DNA of 64,000 nucleotides from JAICKM01 sp050998805 (GTDB lineage: Bacteria; Chloroflexota; Chloroflexia; QHBQ01; JAICKM01): positions 28,063-92,062 of the forward strand of contig JBPCPV010000050.1 of the NCBI GenBank assembly GCA_050998805.1, given 5' to 3'. Below, one piece after another: positions 16,073 through 24,455 of this stretch. The position numbers and the translations under genes are program-made. Position 1 is the stretch's first letter. Every line of letters starts with the position of its first letter. A model generated the notes under the pieces. That model saw nothing but the letters and a program-made list of their open reading frames with translations. It was not told where the DNA came from and did not search any database.

Positions 16073-17161
16073 ATGTCGGTGAAGGGGCGCGAAGTCCGCA
16101 AAATCCTGCTCTGCGCCCTGCTCCCCATCGGCGACACTCTCTTCGCCACCCCCGCTATCCACGCCGTTCGCGCTCGCTATCCCCACGCCGAGGTCGTCGC
16201 GCTCACCTACCCCACCAACGGCCGCATCTTGCTCAACAACCCCGATGTGGACCGGATATGGTTTGCGCCCACCCGCGCCGCCCCCCAGGGCGCACGCGGC
16301 CTGCTCACACTCCTCACCGCCATCCGCCGCGCGCAGTTCGACCTCTGCATCGAGTTCTCGAACTACAACTACGGCCTCGCCCTCTGGGGCGGTGTCCGCC
16401 GCGACCTGACCATGCGCCTGCCCGCCCTCTGGTGGATACGCCCAGGTGCCGGTCGCGCATGGCGGCGGCTGCACGCCGTGGAGCATTACGCTGATGTCGT
16501 CCGCCGCGCCGCCATCCCCATCTCCGATTGGCGCTTGCGGGTATACGCGACCCCGGCAGAGACCACCGCGTGCGAACGATTGCTCCATGACTACGGCGTG
16601 CAGCCTGCCGAGCCTTTGATAGGGGTCCATCCCGGTGGCGAGGGGCTGTGGGGACGCAAAAAATGGCCCCCGCGCGACTTCGCTCAGGTCGCAGATGAAC
16701 TCTATGCGCGCTGTGGGATGAAGATAGTGGTGCTGGGCGGCACCGAAGACGCCTTCCTGGCGGCGGAGGTCGCCCGCCGAAGCTCGGCTCCCGTGCTCAA
16801 CCTCGCTGGGCAGACCACGCTTGGGGAGACAGCGGCCCTCGCCGCACGATGCGCCCTCTTCGTCGGCAACGACAGCAGCCCCCTGCACATCGCGGTCGCG
16901 GCAGGCACCCGGGTTGTCGGCATCTACGGGCTGACCGACCCACGATCATACCGCCCCTGGCTGCCCGGGGGCCAAGCCGGCCGCGACTATGCGGTAGTGC
17001 AAAGCACCGCGCCCTGCGCGGGCTGCTTCCCACTCATCGGCGGAATCACCCTGCTAGGCTGGTTCGGGTGCGTCCGATGTGACGCCCTCGCCTCAGTAAC
17101 GCCGGCGCAGGTTATCGCCGCCGCGCTGCCATTGCTCGACGCCGCCCGCGCCGAACCCTAG
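16073..17161 (+). CDS. Family 9 glycosyltransferase (heptosyltransferase-like)
   Basis: 362-residue GT-B enzyme of the ADP-heptose:LPS heptosyltransferase family. The N-terminal domain opens KILLCALLPIGDTLFATPAI, a GDxLxxTPA motif typical of the family. The C-terminal nucleotide-sugar domain has GVHPGGEGLWGRKKWPP, VVLGGTEDAFL, LAGQTTLGETAALAARC, and FVGNDSSPLHIAVAAG with the conserved NDSGP-like loop. The acceptor is unlikely to be LPS if the host lacks an LPS outer membrane, so a surface glycan or S-layer sugar is more likely. AAGGGAAA precedes the ATG. Its TAG stop overlaps the convergent tatA stop within the palindrome CTAG. Confidence 0.88.
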   Translation: MSVKGREVRKILLCALLPIGDTLFATPAIHAVRARYPHAEVVALTYPTNGRILLNNPDVDRIWFAPTRAAPQGARGLLTLLTAIRRAQFDLCIEFSNYNYGLALWGGVRRDLTMRLPALWWIRPGAGRAWRRLHAVEHYADVVRRAAIPISDWRLRVYATPAETTACERLLHDYGVQPAEPLIGVHPGGEGLWGRKKWPPRDFAQVADELYARCGMKIVVLGGTEDAFLAAEVARRSSAPVLNLAGQTTLGETAALAARCALFVGNDSSPLHIAVAAGTRVVGIYGLTDPRSYRPWLPGGQAGRDYAVVQSTAPCAGCFPLIGGITLLGWFGCVRCDALASVTPAQVIAAALPLLDAARAEP

Positions 17162-17421
17162 ACGACCTTCTTCGTGTCGTCCGGCGGCAAGATGACGGTC
17201 GGCTCGACGATTGTCGCAGTCGGGACGCCGGTCGGCTCGACGATTGTCGTAGTCGTGGTCGTTGTGCCCGGCGCTTTTGTGTCGGTATGGTCCTCGCTCG
17301 CATCGCGGAACTCGCGGATCCCCCGACCGAGCGCGCTGCCGACCTGCGGCAGCTTGCCGGCCCCAAACACAACCAGCACGATTACCAGGATCAAGATCAG
17401 TTCAGGTGCTCCAAGTGACAT
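17158..17421 (-). CDS. tatA: Sec-independent translocase subunit TatA
   Basis: 87-residue protein from ATG 17421 (GGGG nine bases upstream; upstream in-frame residues belong to the tRNA-Leu region). It has the TatA plan: a short N-terminus, one membrane helix ending FGAGKLPQVG, and an amphipathic helix with LGRGIREFRDASED. The C-terminal tail is an unusual Thr/Pro/Val-rich stretch in which an IVEPTG/IVEPTV unit is repeated. TatA forms the pore for folded substrates such as the Tat-signal Cys-rich protein at 2317-2661. No tatC is in the window. Confidence 0.9.
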   Translation of the reverse strand: MSLGAPELILILVIVLVVFGAGKLPQVGSALGRGIREFRDASEDHTDTKAPGTTTTTTTIVEPTGVPTATIVEPTVILPPDDTKKVV

Positions 17422-17484
17422 AGCGTTTCCCCTTTCGGTCCCTCCAATTATACCACCATTTCCGCTCATATGAAAGCAAGAAGA

Positions 17485-17507
17485 AGACCAGGCTTTTCGC
17501 CTGGTCT
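17485..17507 (-). terminator. Intrinsic terminator after tRNA-Leu
   Basis: On the minus strand AGACCAGGC and GCCTGGTCT form a 9-bp stem around a 5-base loop, followed by a T-rich tail (TCTTCTTGC). It lies directly downstream of the encoded CCA. Confidence 0.8.
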
Positions 17508-17510
17508 CGC

Positions 17511-17597
<87 letters not shown>

Positions 17598-17609
17598 ATT
17601 TGCAGAGCT

Positions 17610-17638
17610 ATTATAGCTTAAAGCCGTAGCTGTGTCAA
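17610..17638 (-). promoter_or_regulatory. Consensus promoter of tRNA-Leu
   Basis: Perfect TTGACA (17633-17638) and perfect TATAAT (17610-17615) with a 17-base spacer, read on the minus strand. Transcription would start about 5 bases before the tRNA. Confidence 0.9.
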
Positions 17639-17644
17639 GCGCAG

Positions 17645-18103
17645 TTACGGCAAGTTCCATGTGATCGTTCGATTCGCCAGAGTGTATTTGATAACCGCGC
17701 CCTTGGCGTCGGCGGGGCCGTTGAGGCTCCAGCACTGCGCGGCGTCCGTGCCGGTGAGCTTCGTCTTGGCATCTATGTTTGTCGGCATCGTGCTGCACGT
17801 AATCGAGCGGTCCAGCCCCGTCGTCTTGTCCCCCGCCGTTGCCGTGAAGCTCCGTAGACGCATCGTCGCACCGTTGATGCTGTTCGTTGCGTCTATGGTG
17901 AAGTACGCCTTGAGCAGGCCGTCTTCCACCGCAGTCTTGTCGAGCGAGATTGTCCAATCCTCGACCGCCACCGCCTCGCCGAGCTTCGCGGTGACAGGCC
18001 CGGTCGCCCCACTATCCGGAGGCTCCTCCGGGGGAGTGCCGCAGGCAGCCAGCAGGACGACTGCCGTCAAGATCGCCGCAAGCACGCTGAAAAGCCTTCT
18101 CAT
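17645..18103 (-). CDS. Lipoprotein with DUF4352-like beta-sandwich
   Basis: 152 residues. A signal peptide ends in the lipobox LLAACGTPP, then a short acidic/Pro linker. The domain of about 115 residues starts KLGEAVAVEDWTISLDK, like the first strands of DUF4352-type immunoglobulin-like lipoprotein domains. Two cysteines (SITC and AQCW) may form a disulfide. CAAGGAG lies upstream of the ATG. The gene shares strand and close spacing (28 bases) with the amidotransferase gene upstream of it. Substrate unknown. Confidence 0.7.
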   Translation of the reverse strand: MRRLFSVLAAILTAVVLLAACGTPPEEPPDSGATGPVTAKLGEAVAVEDWTISLDKTAVEDGLLKAYFTIDATNSINGATMRLRSFTATAGDKTTGLDRSITCSTMPTNIDAKTKLTGTDAAQCWSLNGPADAKGAVIKYTLANRTITWNLP

Positions 18104-18131
18104 TACACTCTCCTTGAAGAAAATCGGGGGT

Positions 18132-18926
18132 TCAGGCGGCCACGCCCTCCAGCGAGCGTATCGCCGCCTCGGTCGCGGTGCGTCCCGCCTTGCGCTCGCG
18201 CGCCGCCTCGACGAGCGCGCCGAACAGCCTGCGCGCCCACTCGTGCTTGCGAACCATCTCCTCCGGGTGCCACTGAACCGCGAGAAGGAACGGATGGTCG
18301 GGAGCCTCCAGGGCCTCGCAGAGGTTATCGGCTGCCCAGGCCGTCGCCCGCAGGCTCGGCGCGACCGTCTTCACCGCCTGGTGGTGCGAGGTATTCACCC
18401 AGATGCGCTCCGCGCCGACGAGCGTGTAGAGGCGGCTCTCGGGGTCGATACGCACATCGTGCGCCAGGTAGTCGCGGATCTTGCGCTTGTATGACTCGCG
18501 GTGATCGAACACCGTCGCGTACTCGCTCGGTATATCCTGCCAGAGCGTGCCGCCCAGCACCACGTTGAGCACCTGCTGCCCACGGCAGATCCCAAAGATC
18601 GGCATCTCGTCGGCCAGCGCCCACGGCAGCATCGTCGTCTCGACGAAATCGAGGCCGTTATCCGGGAGGTCGGTCTCGACGTTCGCCTCTTCGCCGAAAT
18701 AGCGAGGATTGATATCCACCCCGCCCGGGATCAGCAGCCCATCCAGGCATTCGTAGAGCGCGCGCAGGCTCTCTTCATCCTCCACCTGCGGGATCAGCAG
18801 CGGGATGCCCCCCGCCGCCATGACGGCCTTCGAGTACGACTGGTTGTTGCTGAACCGCGGCGCGTGCAGCCCCGCAGCGTCGTGGTCGCTCATTGTGCTG
18901 ATGCCGATGATCGGGCGTTGGCTCAT
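18132..18926 (-). CDS. Class I glutamine amidotransferase-like peptidase C26 (PuuD-like)
   Basis: 264 residues of the gamma-glutamyl-gamma-aminobutyrate hydrolase family, which splits gamma-glutamyl conjugates in polyamine catabolism. The opening PIIGISTMSDHD, GGIPLLIPQ and DGLLIPGGVDINPRYFGEE are typical. The nucleophile cysteine is in MPIFGICRGQQVLNVVLGG, and the His/Glu pair in FLLAVQWHPEEM. GGAG precedes the ATG. No other putrescine-pathway genes are adjacent, so the in vivo substrate could be another gamma-glutamyl compound. Confidence 0.87.
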   Translation of the reverse strand: MSQRPIIGISTMSDHDAAGLHAPRFSNNQSYSKAVMAAGGIPLLIPQVEDEESLRALYECLDGLLIPGGVDINPRYFGEEANVETDLPDNGLDFVETTMLPWALADEMPIFGICRGQQVLNVVLGGTLWQDIPSEYATVFDHRESYKRKIRDYLAHDVRIDPESRLYTLVGAERIWVNTSHHQAVKTVAPSLRATAWAADNLCEALEAPDHPFLLAVQWHPEEMVRKHEWARRLFGALVEAARERKAGRTATEAAIRSLEGVAA

Positions 18927-19059
18927 CTGTCTTCTCCGTTTACTAAGCGTGACAATCTGCCGCAGAACTATAATCCGTCTAGCAATCCGCGTTCCCTCGA
19001 TGTAAGTTTAGCACCCTGACGGGGCTGTTGTCAAGTCGGTTCGTGTATATCGGATCGTG

Positions 19060-19065
19060 TATAAT
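19060..19065 (+). promoter_or_regulatory. TATAAT box of a near-leaderless gene
   Basis: TATAAT lies only six bases before the ATG at 19072, so transcription would begin at or next to the start codon. No good -35 box is visible at normal spacing. Confidence 0.5.
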
Positions 19066-19071
19066 GGAACT

Positions 19072-20280
19072 ATGCACACCCGAAGCCTGAGCCGCCGCGC
19101 CGGCCTCATATTGCTCGTGACCGCCTCCCTCGCCGCCTGCACCACAACCGGCCCAGCGCCCGTACCCACGCCGAGCGTGATCTCGACCCCGCCCACTGCA
19201 CACACCACGCTCACCCGCGGCCCCTACCTCCAAGACGTGACCGACACCGCCGCCACAATCGTCTGGCACACCGCAGATAAGGCGGTCGGCGGCCTCGCCA
19301 TAAGGCCGCAGAGCGGAGGCGCGGTCACAGTGAGCCGCGAGGCGGCAGCCGGCACCGAGCATGTCTTGCGCGCGATTAAGCTGGAGTCAGGCACCGCCTA
19401 CAGCTATAGAGTGCTTGACGATGACGCCCCGCTCGGCCCCGAAGCCGTCTTCCACACCGCGCCGAGGACTGGCTCTCCCACTCCCTTCACGTTTTTGGTC
19501 TGGGGCGACAGCGGTTGCGGTTGTCTGCCCCAGGACGGCATTGCCGCCCGCATGAACGCCGCCCCCGCCGATCTGCTGCTGCACACCGGCGACATGATCT
19601 ACGAAGACGGTCAGGAGTCGGGCTTCGACCCACGGTTTTTCGCCCCCTACGCCCCGCTGCTCGCCCGCACCCCGGTCTACCCCGTGCTCGGCAACCACGA
19701 CGTGATCAGCGGCGACGGCGACCCCTGGCTCCGCGCCTTCTTCCTCCCCGGCGACCAGGGCGCACACAACACGCGCTACTACTCGTTCGACTACGGCAAC
19801 GCCCATTTCATCGCGCTCGACAGCGAAGAAGACTTCTCCCCCACGAGCCGCCAATACAACTGGCTGCTGACCGACCTCGCAGGCACCGACGCGCAGTCGG
19901 CAACCTGGCGCTTCGCATTCTTCCACCGCCCGCCCTACAGCAGCGGCCTCGGCCACGGCAGCAGCTTCGACATCCGCGAAGCCTGGGGACCGCTGTTCGA
20001 GCGGTTCGGCGTAGACATCGTCTTCAACGGCCACGAACACAACTACGAGCGCAGCCTGCCACGCCGCGACTACACCGCAGTTGGCGGCACCCACTCCGTC
20101 ATATACATCGTCACCGGCGGGGGCGGCAAGCAGCTCTACAACGTCGGCAAGCAGCCCTGGAGCGCCTTCGCCGACATGCGCTACAACTACGTCAGCGTTA
20201 AGCTCGACGGCCCGAGCCTCAAACTAGAGGCGATCGACGCCGACGGCAAGGTCTTCGACACACTCGACCTCAGCCGTTAA
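19072..20280 (+). CDS. Purple-acid-phosphatase-like metallophosphoesterase lipoprotein
   Basis: 402-residue lipoprotein (lipobox SLAACTTTG). Residues about 45-130 form a fibronectin-III-like domain (TRGPYLQDVTDTAATIVW), as in purple acid phosphatases. The calcineurin-like domain has the metal ligands in WGDSGC, LHTGDMIYEDG, PVLGNHDV, FFHRPPYSSG and NGHEHNYERS. It probably releases phosphate from extracellular esters at the cell surface. The start was set at 19072 because the upstream GTG at 19057 precedes the TATAAT box. Confidence 0.88.
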   Translation: MHTRSLSRRAGLILLVTASLAACTTTGPAPVPTPSVISTPPTAHTTLTRGPYLQDVTDTAATIVWHTADKAVGGLAIRPQSGGAVTVSREAAAGTEHVLRAIKLESGTAYSYRVLDDDAPLGPEAVFHTAPRTGSPTPFTFLVWGDSGCGCLPQDGIAARMNAAPADLLLHTGDMIYEDGQESGFDPRFFAPYAPLLARTPVYPVLGNHDVISGDGDPWLRAFFLPGDQGAHNTRYYSFDYGNAHFIALDSEEDFSPTSRQYNWLLTDLAGTDAQSATWRFAFFHRPPYSSGLGHGSSFDIREAWGPLFERFGVDIVFNGHEHNYERSLPRRDYTAVGGTHSVIYIVTGGGGKQLYNVGKQPWSAFADMRYNYVSVKLDGPSLKLEAIDADGKVFDTLDLSR

Positions 20281-20289
20281 GTTGTTGCT

Positions 20290-20556
20290 CTATGCCTTCT
20301 TCTCAGGAGCCTTCTGGGAGAGGGCGCTGCCGGCTGCGGTTTTGCTGTCCTCAGCGGTCCGACCGTCGCGTAGGACTTTCGAGGCAGCTTCGGCAGCCTC
20401 CTCGCTGGTATGCTTGCCGGAACGCGCCTGGGAGAGGGCGCTGCCGGCTGCGGTCTTGCTGTCCGCACCGGTCTGCTTGTCGCGTAGGACTTTCGAGCCG
20501 GCCTCGGCAGCTTCCTCGCTGGTATGTTTATTGGGGGCTTTCTTCTTGCCTGCCAT
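20290..20556 (-). CDS. Small Ala/Ser/Lys-rich protein made of two 38-residue repeats
   Basis: 88 residues. The unit KHTSEEAAEA-x-SKVLRD...DSKTAAGSALSQ occurs twice, and the duplication is visible in DNA as a 114-base unit starting near 20314 and 20428. A lysine-rich N-terminus (MAGKKKAPNK) and tail (EKKA) flank the repeats. Single-unit versions of this small protein are, as I recall, common uncharacterised bacterial proteins. It is cytoplasmic, with no signal or membrane segment. AAAGGAG precedes the ATG. Confidence 0.75.
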   Translation of the reverse strand: MAGKKKAPNKHTSEEAAEAGSKVLRDKQTGADSKTAAGSALSQARSGKHTSEEAAEAASKVLRDGRTAEDSKTAAGSALSQKAPEKKA

Positions 20557-20673
20557 GATATACTCCTTTCCGAGTCAGCCAAACAGTAAACTAAGACTAA
20601 GCACCAAGTGCCGACCTCGACCGCAGCAAGAAGCGTACCCCAAGTCCCCTACATCAAGAACGCTTACCTCGTG

Positions 20674-20702
20674 TTGCCCCAGCCCGGCGATTTGCGTATA
20701 AT
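20674..20702 (+). promoter_or_regulatory. Promoter of the spermidine-synthase-like gene
   Basis: TTGCCC (20674-20679) and TATAAT (20697-20702) with a 17-base spacer, about 56 bases before the ATG at 20759. Confidence 0.6.
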
Positions 20703-20758
20703 GGAACCGCATCGGGCGGGCATCGCGCACGCCGCATACAGAAGAGAGGATCGGAGAC

Positions 20759-23059
20759 ATGGTCGAAGTTGTAACCAAGCCGGCGGGGCCGGAGGCAGTG
20801 CCGGCCGCGCCGACCGGGGTGGGCGTAAGCGTAGGGGCGGCAACGCGAACATGGCCCCTGCTGCTGGCAGTGCTTGTCTGCGGCGCGGGCAGCATGACGC
20901 TCGAAATGTCCGCCTCGCGGCTGCTGGCCCCCCACTTCGGTAGCTCGCTCTACATCTGGGCCATACTGATCGGCCTCGTGATGATCTTCCTCGCCTCCGG
21001 CTATAGCATCGGCGGCCGGCTGGCCGACCGCGCGCCCCGCCCCGCGCTCCTCTACGGGATCATCGCCGCCGTCGGCTTGCTGATCGCGCTGATCCCGCTG
21101 ATCTCAGGCCCCGTCCTCTCCGCCTCCGAGCAGTTGTCGGACGGTACTCTGGCGCTCGACCCCGGTGCCGGCATCGCGGTCATCGCGCTCTTCATGCTGC
21201 CAGTGACGCTGCTCGGCTGCGTCTCTCCCTTCGCCGTCCGCCTGCGGATAAGCGAAGTCGGCGCGGCGGGGCGGACGGCAGGCTCGCTTTACGCGCTCTC
21301 GACCCTCGGCAGCATCCTCGGCACCTTTGTGCCGGTCTTTCTGCTGATGCCCTACCTCGGCATCGCGGTCACCCTCTACCTGTCGGGCATTTCCCTGCTC
21401 GCCGTAGCCGGGATAGGTCTGCTGGCGGGGCGATCTAACCCGCCAGCCACCTTCCCTACACGGGTAGTGGAAGATCGTCTCCCCTCCGCCCGCATGACAG
21501 CCGCGCGCAGAGGGGTCGGTGCTGAGGTAGTCGCCGTCGGCGTCGCCGGCCTCTGCCTGATGATACTCGAAATGACCGCCTCGCAGCTCCTGCGGCCCTA
21601 TTTCGGCAACTCGCTCTTCATTTGGGCGACGCTGATCGGCCTTGTGATGATCTACCTCACGGTCGGCTACTTCCTCGGCGGGCGGCTGGCGGACCGCTAT
21701 CCGTCGGTACGGGTCTTCTACGGGCTGCTCGTCGCGGCGGGGATCGCTACGGCGATCATACCCACGCTCGCGCAGCCTCTGCTCACCTGGTCGCTGGAGG
21801 GCTTCTCCCAAATCTCGGTCAGCATTTTCTACGGCGCGCTCGCGGGGGTGATCGGCCTCTTCGCGGTGCCGATGATACTCCTCGGATGCGTCTCGCCGTT
21901 CGCCATACGCCTGCGTATGCGCGACCCCGATGCGGCCGGGCGGACCGCCGGCTCGATCTACGCGCTCTCGACATTCGGGAGCATCTTCGGCACCTTCATC
22001 CCGGTCTTCCTGCTGCTGCCGAACATCGGCAGCGGGCGGACGCTGCTCCTCGCGGCAGGCGCGCTGATGCTCACGGTCACGCTCGGCCTCTATGCCTCCG
22101 GGAAGCCGGGCGCGCGGCTTGCGGCGGCTGGTCTGCTCGCGGTCGCCGCGCTCGGCCTCTTGCCGCCGCCGAGCCTGATCAAGCCCCCGCCCTACGGTAG
22201 CCTGCTCGCCGAGCGCGAGTCGGTCTACAACTATATCCAGGTGGTCCAGAGGGACAACGGCGATGTCCACCTCGTGCTCAACGAGGGCCACGCCGTCCAC
22301 AGCATCTACCGCGCCGACCAGGCCCACCCTCTGACCGGAGGCCCCTGGGACTACTGGCTCGTCGCCCCCTACGTGAACGCAGGCAAGCGGCCCGCCGATG
22401 TCCACAACATGCTGATGCTCGGCTCCGCTGCCGGCACCGCTGCCGAGCTTTTCACCCGCGTCTACGGCCCCAAGCCTGTGGACGACGTGGAGATCGACCC
22501 CGAGATCGTCAAGCTGGGCCGCCAGTACTTCCACCTCGACTCGCCGAATATCAACAACATCGTACGCGATGCCCGCGTCTACCTGCGGACCACCGACAAG
22601 AAGTACTCGATTGTCGGGATCGACGCCTATCGCCAGCCGTACATCCCCTTCCACCTGACCACACGCGAGTTTTTCCAGGAGGCGCGCGACCGGCTCGAAC
22701 CCGGCGGCGTGGCGATGATCAACGCCGGCCGCGCCGGAAAGGACTACCGACTTGTGAACGCGATCGCCGCCACGATGCGCTCGGTCTTCCCCCACGTCTA
22801 CATCATTGACGTGGCCGCCGGCGGCAACAGCATGGTGATCGGCACCGAGCAGGCTGGCGGCATCTCCAACTTCGGGGCGAACGCCGCTGCCGCGACGGAC
22901 CCCCTGCTCCGCCAGGTCTTTGCCGCCTCGCTCGACCACGGCAATATGCGCGAGGTCCAGCCTGCCTCCGTCACCGGCGACCCGGTCTTCACCGACGACC
23001 GTGCGCCGGTGGAGGAAGTGATCGACCAGCTTATTTTGAGCTATGTCACAGGCAAGTAG
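20759..23059 (+). CDS. Membrane-fused spermidine-synthase-like protein with duplicated membrane module
   Basis: 766 residues. Two homologous membrane modules of about 200-220 residues each begin with the same signature: MTLEMSASRLLAPHFGSS near residue 44 and MILEMTASQLLRPYFGNS near residue 264. Each continues IW-x-x-LIGLVMI and a GYxxGGRLADR loop, giving about 12 helices in all. Residues about 480-740 form a spermidine-synthase/methyltransferase-like Rossmann domain (NMLMLGSAAGTAAELF, VDDVEIDPEIVKLG, RDARVYLRTTDKKY). Proteins of this build are membrane-bound aminopropyltransferase homologues whose substrate is generally unknown. The gene ends in GGC AAG TAG, and that nonamer is repeated twice more after the stop. 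Confidence 0.85.
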   Translation: MVEVVTKPAGPEAVPAAPTGVGVSVGAATRTWPLLLAVLVCGAGSMTLEMSASRLLAPHFGSSLYIWAILIGLVMIFLASGYSIGGRLADRAPRPALLYGIIAAVGLLIALIPLISGPVLSASEQLSDGTLALDPGAGIAVIALFMLPVTLLGCVSPFAVRLRISEVGAAGRTAGSLYALSTLGSILGTFVPVFLLMPYLGIAVTLYLSGISLLAVAGIGLLAGRSNPPATFPTRVVEDRLPSARMTAARRGVGAEVVAVGVAGLCLMILEMTASQLLRPYFGNSLFIWATLIGLVMIYLTVGYFLGGRLADRYPSVRVFYGLLVAAGIATAIIPTLAQPLLTWSLEGFSQISVSIFYGALAGVIGLFAVPMILLGCVSPFAIRLRMRDPDAAGRTAGSIYALSTFGSIFGTFIPVFLLLPNIGSGRTLLLAAGALMLTVTLGLYASGKPGARLAAAGLLAVAALGLLPPPSLIKPPPYGSLLAERESVYNYIQVVQRDNGDVHLVLNEGHAVHSIYRADQAHPLTGGPWDYWLVAPYVNAGKRPADVHNMLMLGSAAGTAAELFTRVYGPKPVDDVEIDPEIVKLGRQYFHLDSPNINNIVRDARVYLRTTDKKYSIVGIDAYRQPYIPFHLTTREFFQEARDRLEPGGVAMINAGRAGKDYRLVNAIAATMRSVFPHVYIIDVAAGGNSMVIGTEQAGGISNFGANAAAATDPLLRQVFAASLDHGNMREVQPASVTGDPVFTDDRAPVEEVIDQLILSYVTGK

Positions 23060-23077
23060 GGCAAGTAGGGCAAGTAG
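23051..23077. repeat. Three tandem GGCAAGTAG nonamers covering a stop codon
   Basis: Three exact 9-bp units. The first encodes the last two residues and the TAG stop of the spermidine-synthase-like gene; the other two fill the space up to the ribosome site (AAAGGAG) of the next gene. Confidence 0.9.
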
Positions 23078-23090
23078 GAAAGGAGACCAG

Positions 23091-23504
23091 ATGAACCTGA
23101 AACTACGCCGCTCCGCAAGGACGCCTCACTCGGAAGAGATCGAGATATACGACATGGATGTGCGCGACGAGAACAGCGAACCCGCCAGCATCGGCAAACT
23201 CGATGTGCATTTCACCGACGAGCAGTTCATCGGCACGATGCTGATCTGGGCGGAGTATGCCGCAGGTTTCGCCGCAGCCAAAGGCGCGCAGCTTTCGATG
23301 ACCGACCTGATCGACGAGATCCTCGACGAGATCAGCGAGACGCTCGGCGTGCCCGCCGAGTACGGCATCGAGGTCTACTATCCCCGCCTCGACCAGCACG
23401 AGTTCGTCTCCAACTTCGACGAGTTCGAGGACGATGATGACCTGCTGGAGGAGTTCGTTGACGAAGACGGCGACAGCCCCGACCACAACGGGCGTGTCCA
23501 TTAG
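23091..23504 (+). CDS. Acidic protein of unknown function
   Basis: 137 residues from ATG 23091, preceded by AAAGGAG. The first 12 residues are basic. The rest is strongly acidic, with EEIEIYDMDVRDENSEP, a possible helical DEILDEISETLGVPAEYGIE, and an Asp/Glu tail (FEDDDDLLEEFVDEDGD). No signal or membrane segment, and no family recognised. It lies between the membrane synthase and the YfiH/PgeF gene, whose GTG start overlaps its last codons, so co-translation is likely. Confidence 0.7.
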   Translation: MNLKLRRSARTPHSEEIEIYDMDVRDENSEPASIGKLDVHFTDEQFIGTMLIWAEYAAGFAAAKGAQLSMTDLIDEILDEISETLGVPAEYGIEVYYPRLDQHEFVSNFDEFEDDDDLLEEFVDEDGDSPDHNGRVH

Positions 23505-24375
23505 CCCGCCTATCTACCTGCTCTCCGGCTTCGCCGACTACCCGGCGCTCGTCCAGGGGTGCAGCACGCGCACCCGGCCCGCAGGGGCCTGGGGCGGGCG
23601 CGCCGACTGGAACCTCAAGCGGCTCGGCACCGACCCCGAGGCCGCTGAGGCCGGGTGGCAGGCGTTCACGGCCACCCTCGGCATCCCTGCGGAGCGGATG
23701 GTCGCGCCCCAGCAGATACACGGCACCATCGTCGCCGAGGTGGGCGATCCGGACGCCGGGCGGGGCAGCATGGCCGGCAACCGCGGCGTCGTCGGGGCCG
23801 ACGCGCTGATCACGCGGACGCCGGGTTTGCTGCTGCTCACCGGCTGCGCCGACTGCGTGCCCGTCTTCATCTACGACCCACAGACGCCGGCCGTCGGCCT
23901 CGCCCACGCCGGCTGGAAGGGCACCGCCGGACGCATCGCCGAGGCGACCGTGGCGGAGATGGCGCGGGCCTTCGGCACCGACCCGGCGGCGTGCGTCGCG
24001 GTGATTGGGCCGAGCATCGGGCCGTGCTGCTACGATGTCGGCGGCGAGGTGGTCGAGGCGATCCGCGACGCCTATCCCGACGCCGACGGCGAATGGTACG
24101 GCGAGCCACCGCTGCTGGTATGGAGCCGCCGCCGCGCCGCCTGGAAGGACCAACTCGGCCTGCCGCGCACCGAGCCTGAGACCGACGAAAAGCCGTTCCT
24201 CGACCTCTGGAACGCCAGCCGCCGGGCGCTGATAGACGCCGGACTGCCGCCGGAGAACGTGTGGATCGAGGGCATCTGCACCGCAGAGATGACCGACCTG
24301 TTCTATTCGCACCGGGCAGAACAGGGCGCGGCGGGCCGCTTCGTCGGCTTCCTCGGCCTGCCGAACAGCGGATGA
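23494..24375 (+). CDS. YfiH/PgeF-family purine nucleoside phosphorylase/laccase-domain protein
   Basis: 293 residues from GTG 23494, which overlaps the upstream gene by 11 bases; earlier in-frame codons are antisense-like filler. The family binds zinc or copper through a conserved Cys/His set, seen here in QQIHGTIV, TGCADCVPVF, GLAHAGWKGT and GPSIGPCCYDVG. The C-terminal WIEGICTAEMTDLFYSHRAEQ is also typical. Characterised members act on adenosine and inosine or correct peptidoglycan composition; laccase activity has been reported but is debated. Its TGA overlaps an ATG (ATGA) at 24372. Confidence 0.87.
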   Translation: MSISPPIYLLSGFADYPALVQGCSTRTRPAGAWGGRADWNLKRLGTDPEAAEAGWQAFTATLGIPAERMVAPQQIHGTIVAEVGDPDAGRGSMAGNRGVVGADALITRTPGLLLLTGCADCVPVFIYDPQTPAVGLAHAGWKGTAGRIAEATVAEMARAFGTDPAACVAVIGPSIGPCCYDVGGEVVEAIRDAYPDADGEWYGEPPLLVWSRRRAAWKDQLGLPRTEPETDEKPFLDLWNASRRALIDAGLPPENVWIEGICTAEMTDLFYSHRAEQGAAGRFVGFLGLPNSG

Positions 24376-24455
24376 GCGCGCCCGACACTCTGGCCGAACG
24401 CCTGACCGCGATCTTGGAGGACTTCTATGCATTTACGCATCCGACCTTTTTCTGA
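24372..24455 (+). pseudogene. 27-codon start of a lost gene, overtaken by a GNAT gene
   Basis: ATG 24372 overlaps the YfiH stop as ATGA. The peptide MSAPDTLAERLTAILEDFY looks like the native amphipathic start of a translated protein, but the frame ends after 27 residues. The last ten codons run inside the next gene, whose ribosome site (TTGGAGG) lies within this fragment. The most likely reading is a coupled gene whose body was replaced by the lower-GC GNAT gene. Confidence 0.4.

Noticed and set aside
15074..16888. 604-residue minus-strand reading frame
   Set aside because: Covers the Pro/Thr linker, the SLH domains and the GT9 gene in antisense; low-complexity Gly/Val/Arg product and no start signal.
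21104..22939. 611-residue minus-strand reading frame
   Set aside because: Antisense of the spermidine-synthase-like fusion; charged low-complexity sequence only.
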